A DNA stretch of 64,000 bases, from the NCBI RefSeq assembly GCF_030272615.1, contig NC_081409.1, forward strand, positions 613,972,755 through 614,036,754, in the 5' to 3' direction. A program made the translations under genes and the position numbers. Positions 45,139 to 59,399 of this stretch are shown one piece after another (position 1 is the stretch's first letter; every line of letters starts with the position of its first letter). A model generated the notes under the pieces. That model had not been told where the DNA came from. It worked only from the letters and a program-made list of their open reading frames with translations, and made no database searches. The stretch is from Cryptomeria japonica. Taxonomy: Eukaryota > Streptophyta > Pinopsida > Cupressales > Cupressaceae.

Positions 45139-48014
45139 ATGGATCCATCACATATCACAGACAGAGATGTACCTTGCAACACTTCTACTGAGTAGGTAAA
45201 CCTCATTGTAAATGTACAAATTAGGTAGAAGCAAACTGTTACATTATTATGTTCTTTTTTCTAGTGATTTATACTAATTTTGTAATTGTTAATGATATTC
45301 TTGACACAGACAGATGTTTGGGGAAAGGGAAAGGGAGTTGCAGTAACTGAGCACCTTTCTATGGATGTGGAATCATTAGGGTTAAGCAATGATGACCTTG
45401 AAGATCCTACAGACCTTGTGAAATTCTTTAAAATGCCTCTTATAAAAATTAGAAAAGAGATTGTTGCTTTGGCAGCCGTGCATCCTACCACTAATGAGAT
45501 ATGAAAGAGGGTGTAATTATTGTATAAGACAATAGAAAACTTGCAAGTAAGCAGTAATGAAAGCTTTAATTATAACAAAAGTTCAATAATGGTTTATATT
45601 TTATTCTCTTTTTATGTCATTAACTAAAATATGAACGTATTGTTTTTACAGCAATTTATCTACCCTCATGAAAGTCGTTCCTATGATCAGGGTGTTGCAG
45701 GATCAGGTGATGACGATTTTATTGTATTATCACTTGCTTGGCTTATCACTCTGAGTACCCAAAACACATCATACTTGATAATGTCAATTTTCAAAATAAA
45801 GGTTTATCTTTGTTTACAATTCTTGCACTTTTCATATATTTAATGTTTGATATATTTAATGTATTATTCTTTAGGTGCTATCAATGTTATTGTGCAAATG
45901 CCAAGGCCACCTCATCAAAGGTCACCCTCACCTATATTGCCGACTGCAATGTCGGCAACACGTAGCATACAGATATCCTCTAGTGCACGTCATATTGGCC
46001 CGCCCACTATTGGTAGATCCCTCTTTTGCTCTATCTTTTGTAATGTGTTTATTTCCCTTCAAGTGTTCTTTCTTGAATTCTAATGCCATTTCATAGTGGA
46101 TTCATTTTTCGCGGGAGGAGATACACATGAGGATGTGCTACATGCGACTACTGCTGATAACATAACATCATTTTCTAGATCTTCTTGTATTGCTAGTATG
46201 GGAACATTGCAGGCCACATTCGTGGTGAGCGATGAAGAAATGCTTCCCTTAAAGATACAAAAGGTTCCAGGTACTTTAAAATTATGATTATATATACTCT
46301 AATTGTAATTTATTTAATGATAACTCATTTTGGACTAATGATCGCATGAATTTTTTGTAGGTAATGATATTTTCTATAAACATCTTAGTGACATTGCATT
46401 GCAGATATTTGGGCCCACCATACGTAAAAGGTGGTACATCATATGTGAACAAACCCTTATCCACTTTTGATTTCATATCATTGCTAGAATAATTTTCCTT
46501 TGATCCATTTCTTGAAGTGTAATAAATGTAGCTTCAATTCATTTCTGAATCCAATAGGCTTGTTTTTGCTTTAAAAGGTGGAAAAAGAAAAAAGGTTAAA
46601 AGATGAATTGACAAACCAAATGGTTGAGTGGTTTGGAAATGACACCTTTGACAAAACCAAGCTCCTTGAAAAAGCTAGCACATATCTAAAGTATGTGAGG
46701 GACCAATACTAGACCCATTTGGAGAGGAACCTAAAGTACGAGAATCCCCCCATGATTCCAGAGAGGGAGTGGAAGGACCTAATTTTGGATGCCAAGGAGA
46801 GAATTGAAAGGAAAAAAGGAAATACACCAGTAGACGCCAGAAGAAGGTATGGGATACTATTAAGAATGTAATTATGTACTAATTAATTACTCTTTATATT
46901 TATATAATCTAACATATTTCAGACTTTTTATAGACTGAGTGACACGTCAAAGGCAACCAAGGCAGTGCAAGAAGAGCACAGGCAACACAAACTCGGCTCT
47001 AGTGGTTACATGAAACTTGTTGCACGAATTGTAAGTATCTCATGTAAACTCCCATATTGTCTCAAAATATTAATAAATTGCAAACATTTTTTTTTTATCA
47101 AACAATGCAAGCAAAATTCATGGTACCAAGCAAAAATGTAGGGCTCTGAATTCAATAGAGCACCCATAGAAGATGACAAGAGAATTGCCTACCAACAAGG
47201 CTATTCAACCATGGCTGATCAGCTACGAGAATTGAGTGGGCATACACAACATTCGAGTGCATCCATCACACAAGTAAATATGCTAAATGGGAGTTGTTTC
47301 AAATTGAATACTTTACCAATAATCTAATTGATGTTTAGTTCCAACATAAAGTGACTATATTTGTTTTAAATAAGCAAGCAATGATAACAATGTGCATGTC
47401 ATTGGAATACAGCCTGCTAATTGTGAAACACCACCTACACATGAAGGTCCGGATTTACATCCTAGTAGTGGAGGTATTCATTTGCTATTCAAATTTATTA
47501 ATTTAGCTATTTATACAATTAACCATCTTAATTTGTAATTAGAGTAGCAATTAATGTAACCTTTCTTGTTAATATTTTAGAGCATGTAGTCAGTGGTGAG
47601 AAAGTGGAGCATGATCTGGGTACACAACCTCAAGAACGTGATGTTCCCCACTCAGGTAAAGAGGACCACTTTTATTGCTTTAAACAAATATAATTGCAAT
47701 TGGTGTTTAGCATGTTGAGGTTGAGGCTACACAAAATGATGTGGCCCCATTAGGTAAAGAGCACAACAATTATGTTCTCTAAATTAATGAAATACTTGTA
47801 ACAATAATAATTTTATTTTTTTGAATTTAACCCATTTCTTTGTTATTGCAGAGGACCCCCCTTCGCTTCAGTGTCCTCATCCTCAGTATAGGACTAGGCA
47901 TACATTGAGATCACGAGCAATTGGCGGAACATCTACAGAGGGGGGAAATGATGAAGACATCAATGTTCCACTTAGTCTTTTCATAGCTTCAAAGAAAAAA
48001 CAAAGAAATAAATG
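45139..48014 (+). pseudogene. TNPA-like second CACTA protein (Transposase_24/Ptta type), intron-split
   Basis: Begins near ATG 45139 (MDPSHITDRD). Readable exons are separated by short introns: TEHLSMDVESLGLSNDDLED (45340-45500), MPRPPHQRSPSPILP (45900-46010), ATFVVSDEEMLPLKIQKVPG (46215-46270), then the conserved block VEWFGNDTF, YLKYVRDQY*THLERNLK, PEREWKDLILDAKERIER (46575-46845), HRQHKLGSSGYMKLVARI (46975-47030), and a basic C-terminus ending at 48014. The EW-block and the H..GS.GY motif fit the plant Transposase_24 family that accompanies TNPD. A TAG replaces an expected Gln in DQY*THLE. Such proteins bind subterminal repeats and help excision. Confidence 0.7.
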
Positions 48015-49329
48015 ATTGTAATCTAACTTATTTGATAATGATTGATTTTTATGTGTTAGTGAATGTAATTATGTGCTAATTAATGGTTATGGATGATATG
48101 TGTTAATTAATATTGATGAATGTTTTGTGTTAATTAATGTTAATCAATGTTATGTGTTAATGAACGTTATGTGATATTAATGAATGAATGCTATATTTTA
48201 TTAATGGTAGAAAGAATTAATGAATGAATGTTATAAGATGTTAACAGGGAATTTAGAGTGATGTTAGGGTGGGGGGAGGGGCCAAATGAGCTTCCACCTT
48301 CACATGGTTGACCCTGTTAAGTAGAGAATATTAAACTATTCTTGAAACCAAGTGAAGCTCAACAAGGTAACATACTTTTCAATATTTCATTATGTTGCAT
48401 AGTTAATCTTATTGAATAATGTATATTGAATCTTAATTGTAGGGTCCAACAGAGCCAACATAAACAACAACACCACGAGTTGCTGGGTATAATGAACTCC
48501 CATATTGTCTTGTTTGTACACGAACAATATGAGTTGCTTCTAGTGTTGATATCCAAGGTGGGACTGCAAAAGTTATGAATATGCCTCATCCTTGTAAGTT
48601 TTTTTATTACAACTCCTAATGCTTGAGACTAAGCTTTTTGTTCTTGATGTTTTTCACTAGTTGTCATAACCTCTGACTTTGATGCTTGTGCCTTAATAGA
48701 ACTAGATGTTTATTGTATGCATACTTAGTCAAGGACTGCATAATACTCATGTTTCAATGTTGACCTACAAGACATGTAAAAGGACAACTACAATTGATAC
48801 CAGTGCCTTATCCAGGCCACAGAGTCATCTAAATTTAAACAATACTCCCACAATCAAATATCTCCACACATCCCATCACCTCGACTTCTATAAAACCCCA
48901 CATATGACTGACATACATAATAATTTGCCCTTATCAAACTAGACTGCATTCATCAAATTCAAAATCTGCCACAAGGAATTTACTGATAGAAATGCTTCAT
49001 GCATATTTAATTTCCCTCCTGGAAAGAAAATCTAAGAAATGCCTCTATTTAAGATTGCCTTACAATCCATACTCAAATGAATAACCCTAGATTACTCATA
49101 TTGAAAACAATAAATATTTGCAAGTAGACTAGAAGACAACACAAAATTTAGGCTCGAAAGTTGATAGTCTTTATATTGATATTAATTTTGAGAAAATATT
49201 ACAAAACTTAGAGTATTCTCCATAAGACTAGAAAAAAGCTCAAATAAATTTCTGCAACATTTTCTTACAATTACTTGCGATTATTTTTTTAGGAGTCCTG
49301 GTATCCATTTATAATAGTATGGATGCATA
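48015..49329. other. CACTA interior spacer, no gene recognised
   Basis: 48020-48245 is a degenerate array of ATGTTATGTGTTAATGAATG-like phrases, the likely 3' flank of TNPA. The rest is AT-rich with no motif I can name, and is where the two convergent transcription units meet. Confidence 0.5.
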
Positions 49330-52300
49330 CAAGCTTTGGACCCTTCAAAAGAAAGTTTGTTACAAACAATCGGTCATTTTCAAGAAGCGGTTATAAGTCC
49401 TTTTCAGCATCTGTGGCTTCCTTTGCTTATTGTTCTATTGCAACCTCCTATAACTACTCCTGAGCATCTTCTTTCTATCCCATATACTTATCTTTCCACT
49501 CCTGATACACATCATCACTAGGCCAAGTAAAACTAGCAATCTTCTATTTCATATCTTCTAGCCGCTTCCAAGTGACTCGTACATGCCCAATCTCTATTTC
49601 TATGAAACCATAATGAGATTTCACTTTTTCAATTTCCTCAATTGTTTGGACAAATAAGGATGTGTCATCAATACTAATAATCTGATTGATCCTTAGGGAA
49701 AAATTATGGTCCACCTCCTTTAACCAAGTCTTCTCTTCCTTTAGCTGGACAGGACCAATGAAACCTCTTGGAAACATTTCAAATTTATGATTTGAATATT
49801 CTTTCCTATAAAGTTGGGTTTTTCTTTTTATACCTACTCCTTCCACTGAAAGAATATTCATCTCTTTTATAAAATCACATGTGGACCTTAGATTTTCATT
49901 CTCTTCTACATCTGCATGGGAAGAACACATGAGCTCTAACTCTTTACCTCTAGGCAACCACTTATTCAGGATTGGTTCCAAAGTGGCTTCTTCTTCTCTA
50001 AATTTGATCAAAATCTCAAGAATCCTCTTCATATTTATGTATACATTGGAGGTTTTGACTAAGTCAGCAAACTTCAAGATGGTGGCTTTCACCTTCTCCT
50101 CATATTTGTTTGCATACAATGTCTGAGCTTGTTTCAATTTTTCCAACTCATGTTGGACATTTTTCAGGTAATTGGGAACTATAAGGCATAGGAGAAGGGG
50201 GATATTCAATGATGGTACTAGTAGGAGGGGGTCTTGCTAGAGAGGAGGCTATCATGAGTGTAGAAGATTCACCGGGATGATATTGACTTGCCAGTTGACT
50301 CTGGAGTCTAGCAATTATGTTGTCTCTTTTGGCTATTCCTTCTTTAGCATCATTGTAAGCTTTTAAAATAGTCTTCAACTTGAATTGGAGATTAGCCTTT
50401 TCTTGTGCCTCTTTCTTTGCCACCGCAACACTAAATTTTGCAGTCTCTAGGACTGTGCTTGCAGCTTCCACTACCCTTGTGTCTTGGACTCTTTTAACTA
50501 TCATGCCTCCTAAGAGGCCAAAATTTGATGCATCCTTCCTTCTTTTGTTTTCATCCTTCTTTAAAGACCACATGACAAGAGCAGCATTATCCTTGCGGAA
50601 TGTCACTCCTTCCATAAGCTTTGTTTCTTTCCTCACTGCATCAAGCACTAATGCATCAACTATATCCCATTTAGGGAGAATCAACACACCAGCCTTTGCT
50701 ACCATTTCTCTTCCTTTCTCAGGGGTGATTGCTTTGAACTCCTCCATCATTTCTTGCTTAACCTCTTCTTCTACCTGAGTTGTATTTTTAAGAGGTTGTT
50801 CACTTTTCCTCTGTTCACATCTATTCTTGAATTGATCAATATTTTTCTTCCATAGAAACTGTATAAAAGCTCCTGATGTGACAAAATTACTATCAGCTAG
50901 GAATTCTTCACTAGCTTGCTTAATAGTAAGGTCCATTTCTTGGCCCTTTAACTCACCATCAATCAAATCCATTTCAACATTAGGTGGCTCTTCGGGCATC
51001 CCCTCTTGGGTCTCCTCATAGGTATAGGCAATCTCACTGAGACTCCCTAAGTGCAATAATTGTTCAGCCACAACTTGTTCATCTCCAATGTGGATAGGAG
51101 ACTGAGATGGAGAATATTGAGGCTCATCAGTTTCAATTTCCTTTCCCACTCTCTACTTCTTAGGGGAATCCTAGATGTCAATGACATCTTCAATTTTCCT
51201 CTTCCCTTTTGAAGTGGAAGGATCAACTATCACTGGCATTATCACAGTGTACTTTGACCTTTTGTGCATTACATAGTCACCAGGTGGGATATCTCTAGCA
51301 AAGGTAGGCTTAGCCAATACCATCTTAGCCTTATCAGGCTCATTTTTCATTATGGCCTCCCTCTTTTCTTTTAAGGTCTGCATGAGATCTTCAAAATAGA
51401 GAATCGGGAATTTTATTTTCTCCTCAAATGGATTGAAGCTAGAAAGGGGGTCATAGCCAATGTCAAATTGATGGATAAAATCAAGGGCTTTCTTATATGC
51501 CACCCACTTCTCCTTCCTTAGTTATTGCTCATCTAAGCTAAATTCATTTCTAATCAGATCTTCTGGGAACTGAAATTGATGTGGCCTACCTTTGCACACT
51601 GCTCTTTTTCTGAACATGCCATTGAAAAAATCCTCGGGGTCTGCACATCTTGACACTGTAGTAGACAACCTATATGGCTTAAATAATTCTTCGAAAAATC
51701 TCCATCCACCCTTAGTGGTCACAAAATGGTGAGTCATGGTAATAGCTGGGAAAATAGTCCCTTTACCTCTATTGGTTAGCTCTTCTTCTTGTATTCCCCC
51801 AATTTGTCTCAGGACTTTTGCAATCCCTATCTTCAATGGGACCTGATAGGGTAGTAAAAAGGGGGTGCCTCTAAATCCAAATGCTCTAAAAATAGTAGAC
51901 ACAGGGTACAAATATATGTCTCCCCAATTGTAAACAATCTTGATATCCTCTGCAAACTCCTTTGGTCTGAGAAACTCTGAAAGAGCCTTAGGAATTCTAG
52001 GGTTTTCTCTACATAGAAGAATCCTAATTTTAGATGTAAAGCATCTATCAAACTTCAAATAACTTGCATCTTCTCTATCCTGAGATAGAACAGTACTCCA
52101 CAATTGCACTAGCATCTCCTCTTTATCCTTGACCTTAATCAGGTCCATCTCCTTTCCAAAATAATCAGCCTCTTTGAACATAAACATATGCATTAACATG
52201 GAGTACCATCCAAATGGCCTATCCACCTTACCATTTTTTATTCCTACTAGCCCTTTATGAATTGCATCAGCAAGGTATGAGGCATAATCAAATGTTATTG

Positions 52301-53021
52301 CTAGGGAGGGGTTTAGAATTTGTGCAATCATTAGCATATAATGGGTTGGCATATTCTTTTCAGCATCCTCTCCAAAAATCTGGCATAATGCCCAATACAT
52401 ACCCTTAGCTCTCAGAGTGAATAGGTTGAGAGAGAATGGTTCCATTGTGTTGGGGCCTACAAATGTTAGCCCCCCTATCTTTACAAAGAATTCTTTCAAT
52501 GGGCCACTTCTAAGATGATCCCTTTGTGTGCTGTAAACCTAGGCTAATGACTCAAAGTCAATAGGTTCTAACAAATTGGAGGACTCACTAAGTTTAAACA
52601 CTTTCCTCAATTCATCTTCATTTATCTCAATCATGACTGGTCCCTTTATGTTCCTGATGCATCGTACCACAGAGTCATAATTCTATGTAATTAGGGTTAA
52701 CAGATCTACATCCATAAAAACACTTGGGACCACAAGCTCTCCTACATCCTGCTCCCATATGCCATTCAAAGGAGCTGGGGAATTCCTCTACCCAAAACCA
52801 ACTTTGAAGAGTCTTAAGCCTGACAATCCTATTTCAGGGTCCCTCAACCAATTACCATTATCATAAAGTCCATCTCCAATTTTTAGACAAGGGTTCTTAG
52901 GTACTATCTCTTTGGCCTTAGCCCCAACATTGGTGGACATGGTTAATTGCTCTAAAAACTCATCACAGATATTTCGGTCCTGGTAATTCACCTTCCTCAT
53001 CAATTCTCTTCTAGGTGTCAT
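49330..53021 (-). pseudogene. Unrecognised CACTA-borne ORF, copy 1
   Basis: One minus-strand frame from MTPRRELMRK (53021) runs to about 50170. A shift at an A5 run (about 50160) moves it to a second frame that continues to a TAG at 49541, and beyond to about 49330 with further TAGs. That is roughly 1,200 codons. The N-terminal half is globular with YNWGDIYLYP, FRGTPFLLP and FGWYSMLMHMFMF. The middle has DDFVTSG-like acidic and Lys-rich stretches and a bipartite basic patch (KGKRKIED). The C-terminus is coiled coil (HELEKLKQAQ). Stops at 52785, about 52682, about 52545, 51168 and 51153 are TAG; one at 51519 is TAA. It is a clear paralogue of 56080-59240. No enzyme motif is seen and the function is unknown. 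Confidence 0.65.
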
Positions 53022-54313
53022 TCTAGTCAAACAATTATACCAATAGCAACTAGCATAGACCTCTAATGAAGTAATTCACATAGCAGTATTTGAGAACAAA
53101 CCAAGAGTTATCAAGAAAAGCACAAGAAACCTGATTATTCGCCTGAAGAAAATCGCTCTACAACAATTCGCCCTGCAACAAACTTTGATGAAACAATAAT
53201 TAGCAATCAAGTTGATGTAGACTCAAAAAGGACAAGTTGGCATTTAAGTTTTAGAAATTAACTCCGCATGCTTTGGCTTTCTTTTCAGAATCGAATTTGC
53301 CAAATCGAATTCAAAACTGGCTCCAATGGGTCATAATTCCTCTAAGTATTTCCTTTGTTTCGCTCTTTCACTATTTTGCAGAACATAAAACCTGTGCTCT
53401 TTTCTTTCGTGGAACAATGCTAGCTGTTAGATCATGAGAACTTGCATCGCCTTTATCTTCGTTTGATCTCTTTGCTTTAGTGTCAGGCCCTACCTCCTTT
53501 TCACCACTTCACAGACTTTAATAGTTGTTCACTTTTCCTTTGCAAGGCCACGCCAAGCGTTAGATCAAACTCAAATCACCCGGCCTTTAACTCCAACCGG
53601 GACCATCAATCCTTTTAATTAACTGCGCCTCATCTTGACGGCTAACGGTTTTCACCATTTCGCTGAGGTTAAGTTGCATGCATCTTAGGGCCATGAAACA
53701 ATGAGAAGCATTGGATCAAACTTGAGATGAATTCCTTTTAAGTGGGCCCTTTCCCAGGAATTACTTACCCCACTTGTTCTTTGGTTAATAAACACCACAT
53801 GGCAGTCGGCCATTAGCCCTAGAAACTCCTTTTGTTTCCACCCTTAATTTGCCATGTGTTCCCTTTTACTATTCCCACATAACTATTGGTTACACCTTAG
53901 GCGGGCCCTCAACCACTTTTAGAGCCACGTGGCATTCAACACATCGCTATCGAGCTCTACAAAAAGTAGCAGTTGTTATGCCACATCACACCTCCATGTA
54001 AATTCCACCTATCTATCATGACTTCACAAACATTATACTTTGTTTGGCTTGTGGCCATGAATCAACACGAGCCATTGATCTTTTTCCAACCCAATCATTC
54101 TTTAACCAAAGAAGACCGCTTATCTCTAGGACCCGCCAAACCCTTTCACCACTTTGTGAAGGTTAAAACACGTTCAGCTTGATCTCATGAAACCACAATG
54201 TCCGTCCGATCAAATGAAACTTGATCGATGTTTAGCTTTGGTCCAAACCTATATGTCAGGTCCACCTTCGCCTTTGGCTACTTCACGGAAACTAAGTTTT
54301 GAGTACTTTTTGG
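53022..54313. other. Upstream region of ORF copy 1
   Basis: No gene is recognised. It contains repeated phrases such as CACTTTT/TTCACCACTT and AGGCCC, and several GATCAAACT motifs, possibly a decayed promoter and leader for the minus-strand ORF at its left. Confidence 0.4.
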
Positions 54314-55369
54314 TCATGAATCAATGCAGGTCATCAGATCAACAGAAAATTGTATGATACTTATAAGGCCCGATGGACATTAGAAAAGGTAGATTAAAAG
54401 GGAACAAGAATAAAATATTTAAAGGGACCGCCTAGGTAAATGACAAGGGGAGAACACTTTTATGATAAATGGACCCATCGCTTAAGTGAATAAAGTAACA
54501 CCAAATTAGAAACCAAAAAGGCTTTTCTTAGGTATTGAAGCAACTTAAAACCTAAACCTTGAACCCCTTAGGATTTAAAACAAATTGAAAGAACATAGGC
54601 ATACTAGACACAAAATTTTCAAAAAACCTAGCCATTTATGGACTGAGAACATCCATTTTTAAAACAGTGATAATAGGACCATCCCTTTCGGTGAGTCTTT
54701 TTGCACTGATAGTGTTATATCCTTGAAGACCTTTTCTTGTCGATGAGAACCATCTCCACTTTCCTCGATATCTTTTATCGATGGAGTTACTATCTTCGAT
54801 GAGTCCTTTCTGAAGTTCATCAGTGTTTGCTTTCTTTGATGCCCCTTTTATATCGATGAGACATCACTGGGTCTCATCGATACTATTTGAATCTTAGATA
54901 CTTCGATAGAATGCTTTTAGCCAAGAAAGAAGTCCTTATTGCTGGGTCCCACCAAACCTTTTCACTACTACGTGATAGGTAACTTTTGGGCATGTTGAGT
55001 TCGCGAATCCACGTGGGCCATTCGATTGACTAAGAGTTGCATGACAATTACAAGGCTCGATGGTCATTAGAAAAGGCAATTTAAAGGCGAATAAAAATTA
55101 AAACATTTAAAAGGACCACCTAGGTAAAAAACAACGGGAGGAACACTTTGCATGACAAAAGGACCCATTACTTAAGTGAATAAAGTAACACGGAAATAGA
55201 ATTATAAGGGTTTTTTCTCAGACATTTTGAAAGTGATTAAACCTAAACCCTAAACCCTCTTTAGGACCCAAAGCAATAGAAGTCACAAGGCCATACCAGA
55301 TCCAAGAATTTCATAGACTTTAGCCAATTATGGAAAAGAATACCCATTTTTTAAACAGTGATAACAGTA
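54314..55369. repeat. Two diverged direct repeats about 690 bp apart flanking a TCGATG-rich block
   Basis: About 54314-54680 and 54984-55369 align: both include CTTAAGTGAATAAAGTAACAC (21 bp, starting near 54480 and 55170), ATTAGAAAAGG, ACCTAAACC and AAACAGTGATAA. Between them, 54695-54915 resembles the right end of the CACTA element at 60190-60345 (GATATCTTTTATCGATG, CTTCGATGAGTCCTTTC, TATCGATGA). Confidence 0.7.
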
Positions 55370-56079
55370 ACCTCTGAACCTTTATCTCTTCCCTCAAAAA
55401 TGAAACTTGCCATTTGAATTCCTTTCTCATATTGATTAGCTTAATAATATTTGTTCAATGTTTTTTATCGTTAAAATATTACCTTCCTTTTAGATAAATT
55501 AGTTAGATTCTTATTATGTTGAAGAACATTTAGTTAGTTTTCTCCTTCAACTGAAGTAGTTATGTTTTATTTTGAAATGCTCAATTTTTTATCTTAATAT
55601 AGATCACAATTTATTTTCTTTAAGTATAGAATTAATGGAATATTGCATATGGTATCAGAGCAACCAAGTTTGACATTGAACCTCAGGCTTTCCACATATA
55701 AACAAAACTATATACATATACAGGCGCACCATGGTTGAGATAATATGCATGCGCACTATATACAAAACTATATTCGCAAGTAAATCTTTTATTCAAATCC
55801 ACAATATGAAACACATATTTTTACTAGAAGAACACAAGTAACCTTATCTCCTTTAGATAATATCACAAGCAACTGCCTACAGAAAGATGCAGTAATCCAC
55901 AACATATACACAAAGGAAAGACGATTGATTATATTATGTATGTTCGCAAAATGGTATAATAGTAAGCCTAAGGCTATATTCTACTTATTCTCTAATGATC
56001 CTTATTGTTATAAAAATTCCCTCATTTATATGATGGTATACATTATCACCGAACATCGTGGCTTTTCAGCACATAATTA
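55370..56079. other. Spacer between ORF copies, no gene recognised
   Basis: AT-rich. I see no coding sequence, terminal repeat or notable motif. It includes GGTATCAGAGCAACC at about 55653, which looks like a copia primer-site sequence but has no LTR beside it. Confidence 0.4.
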
Positions 56080-59000
56080 TTAATTAGCACTTTTGTTAAC
56101 AATTTGGAAGATAAACAAGTTCAGCATTCCTATGTGTTCAATGTACTTATCATCTTTATACATTAGAACGTCATTGTTTAGTGTCCTCATGTCACTTTCT
56201 ATCTGGAAATGATTGGATAGAATATTGTTAACACAAAGTGACAAATATTTGTCCCAATCCAACTCTGCAACTGCTCGATTCTTCTCATCACTAAACTCTT
56301 GTTTCCACTGTTCCAACGATACTAACTCACCATTACTATAAAAACAGGGCACCCTAGGGGTATTCCGATCATCTAGCCTGTGATGCTCTTTCCTTAATTG
56401 ATTTGCCAATTCATCATGGGACTTCAAGTGAGCCTTAGCTTCAATTTTCTCACCTGGATTCATCAGACTGTTGTCATTCGTCAAGCCTTCCAACCGAGAC
56501 CTGAGCCTTTCATGCTCTTTCACAGCTTTGACTGTTCTAGTGTATGTCTTCCAATAGATTTATGCAACCTGCATCATACTTTTGAATCTATGGTCAACGA
56601 CCTCGAGAACTAACTTATCCATCTTTTGTTGTTCCTTTTTTAGTTGCCGAGATGTCTTTTCAGCCCTGTTCCTCCAATACATAGCGTCTGTCAAGGTATC
56701 CATGGCATCTCTGTCAACACCGCATGTCATCCCTATTTGACTAGTACCTATATCAATCTGAAGCAATCTTGCTTGCAGCCTCTATTTTTCTTCATCAATT
56801 TTCTCATATAGGCTTTTGTATGTACAATTTTCTTGGACCAGAAACTCTATCTGATCTTGGTTCAGTTTAGCGACAACCAAATTTAGTTTGGCAGTTGTTC
56901 TAGGGCCAGTCTTTCCAACCTGCTGCACCATCAAATGTCCAAAAGCTTCTTTTGTATCAACCAATATAGGTCTTTTATCTTTGGGATAGATAGCCCACTA
57001 TAGAAGAGCCTTCTGATCTAGATCATATCCTAATCCTCTAAAGGGTTTATCAATCTCTTTTGGCATCATTTGCCTACTTGGGTCCTGTTTCTTGAGGAAT
57101 CCATCAAACAACAAGGCAGAGTTCATGTCCCATCCAAAGTATAATAGCACACCAGCCTCCTTAAGCAATTGTCTTCCCTTCTTAGGTGTCATTTCTCTCA
57201 TCACAAGATCCATCTCCTCTTGTAACTTTTGAAGTTGCTACTCTTCTTCACTATTTCTCATGTTATTCCTAATTTGAGATCCTTTATGTTGATAGAGGAA
57301 TGCAGTGAACTCCTTGGAAGCAATGAAGTCACTATCAGTAATGAAATCCTCATGCTCCAGGAATTTGATGTCAGCCACTTCTTGGACATTCAGTTGTCCT
57401 ATTGCCAAGTCTATCAGTGTATCCTCTGCATAGCCAGGGGGTAATCCTCTCAAGGAGTGAATGGAATGATGCCAGATGTGGAAGAAGGAGACATATGAGC
57501 CAAAGGCTCTATATCCCTAATAGTATCAATGTAATCCCTAAAAACATGAGGTGGGACTCCCTCAAGTATTTCCAATTCATGCTCCACAAGTTTGTTGACC
57601 AACTCCAAGGGGTCTACAATATTTTGTAGCACATTCTCATCCATTTTCCTTCTATAAAGCTTTTATTTATAAGCTTGCATTGCTTTCTCAAACTTTATTC
57701 GCTTCACTCTGGCCTCTTCTCTACCAATGTTCTTAATGAGGTCATGTGGTAGGTAAGATTTATGCTCTCCAACCTTCAGCTTTTGTGATGACCAGGCTAT
57801 CCTTATGTATCCTTCAGGATCAAAATTGGGTCTTGGATCCCCCATAGCCATGCCATAATAATCCAATTTTGTCTACAGCAGGCCATAACTCTTTGAACTT
57901 TTCACAATAAAATCTGAAAAATACTAACAACCTAGGTACAATTGATTGTTTTCCATGGCTTATCAGATGTTCTGTACTAACTATTGACATTTGCCTCACA
58001 ATTTCTAGACAAGGCACTCTGTTTGGGACTGTAAGTGGTAGTAAGTATGGTCTCCCTTTGAACTTGTATACCCTGACTTGTGTGCAGTCTGAAAAACAAT
58101 ACCAATCTCCCCAATTGTGTTCAATTGAGGGATCTTCAACGAAATCTTTTGGTCTTAGGAATTTTTGAACCTCTGGTGCAAGGGCATGATTGCATGAGCA
58201 TCCCAATAGTCTATATAATGGCTTGACAAAGAACTCCTCAAAATGCTAATATTGATTATTCACATACCTCTGGTCCCATGAAGAAACCCATAGTTGCATT
58301 GGTTTTCTCATTCTAGCATTGTCATATGTCCTGACATATAACTCTTCTGGCCATAACCCTTCATCTTGGCCCACATACAATAGCATATGCATAAGTAAGG
58401 AATAATGCTTGAAATGAACATTGATGACACCCCCCTTTAACTTTTCTAACCCATGATTCAAAAACTCAACCAAATAAGTAGAAAAATCAAAGAAGCGGGG
58501 GTCCTTAGACTGCAAATCGACACAAATGACCATGGATGCAATATCCATCAAAGGATGGGCTTTTATCCCTAGCACTTGGGCAACACAGTAATAGGTATAC
58601 TTGAAATATGGATGGAAAGATTTGACATCATAGGGAGCTTTGTCATCTTGAGCTAGTGGCACTAAAGACCCTGCATTCCTAGGTCTATGTATAGGGAGCC
58701 TCCACGTTTTGTAAATGTGCTCTAGGTTAAAATATTCACTTGTTAACTTCTTGAGGTCAATCTATTCTTCAAATCTCCAATCCAACTTGAACACGGTGTA
58801 AATAACCTCCTTTGTGATTGCAAGAATTGGCTCATCCATGTAGTTATATATGGTCCTGGTTTTAGGGTCATAATTGTTTGCCAATGCCTTCATGAGTTCC
58901 ACATTCATGAATACATTAGCCACAACTAACCTTCCTAAGTTCAATCACCATAAATTGTTGATAGGTTGATAGGTTGAGGGGCAACTCTTCTATTGTACCC

Positions 59001-59240
59001 ATTTATGAATAATTCATACCCTCTCAACTCTATCCATATGTCTCCAAGATCCTCAAACCAGTCCTCCAGGCCTTCCTCATCAGCTCTAATCTTCTTGGAC
59101 CTCAAACTGGATGATGGGCACTGGTCAATTAGGTCCTGGGCCAAAGAATGCCCTTCCCTTTTCTGTCTTTTAGGTTTTTCTTCTTCAGCGATAGGTTCTT
59201 TTCCCTTTCTGGTCTTATTAGTTTTAGATGATGATTCCAT
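56080..59240 (-). pseudogene. Unrecognised CACTA-borne ORF, copy 2
   Basis: Starts MESSSKTNKTRKGKEP (59240) with a Lys-rich, possibly nuclear-localising N-terminus (EEKPKRQKREG). It is broken by frame changes near 58940, 57860 and 57460 and by stops, but follows copy 1 block by block: NVFMNVELMKAL / SVFMDVDLL, HYSLLMHMLLY / WYSMLMHMFMF, KFLRPKDFVED / EFLRPKEFAED, HNWGDWYCF / YNWGDIYLYP, FKGRPYLLP / FRGTPFLLP, MTPKKGRQLLKEAGVL / ITPEKGREMVAKAGVL. The C-terminal third is coiled coil (RAEKTSRQLKKEQQKMDKL). Identity looks low, so the duplication is old or the two were acquired separately. The function is unknown; lying opposite TNPD/TNPA it may be an accessory transposon protein. Confidence 0.65.
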
Positions 59241-59399
59241 TTGAATTTTGAAAAAGAGGTCTGTGTGCAAACAACTTACTTGGAATTACTGAGCTTTATC
59301 TGTGAATTTGCCCAATTCCTGCTTTCAGTTCGTCGCCTGTGAATTCCTTAATGTTGTGCCCTTTTATGGTTGATCCACTACTTATGGCATACTTAATCA

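Noticed and set aside
55650-55668. GGTATCAGAGC as a copia primer binding site
   Set aside because: No LTR end precedes it and no copia coding follows; at most a decayed trace.
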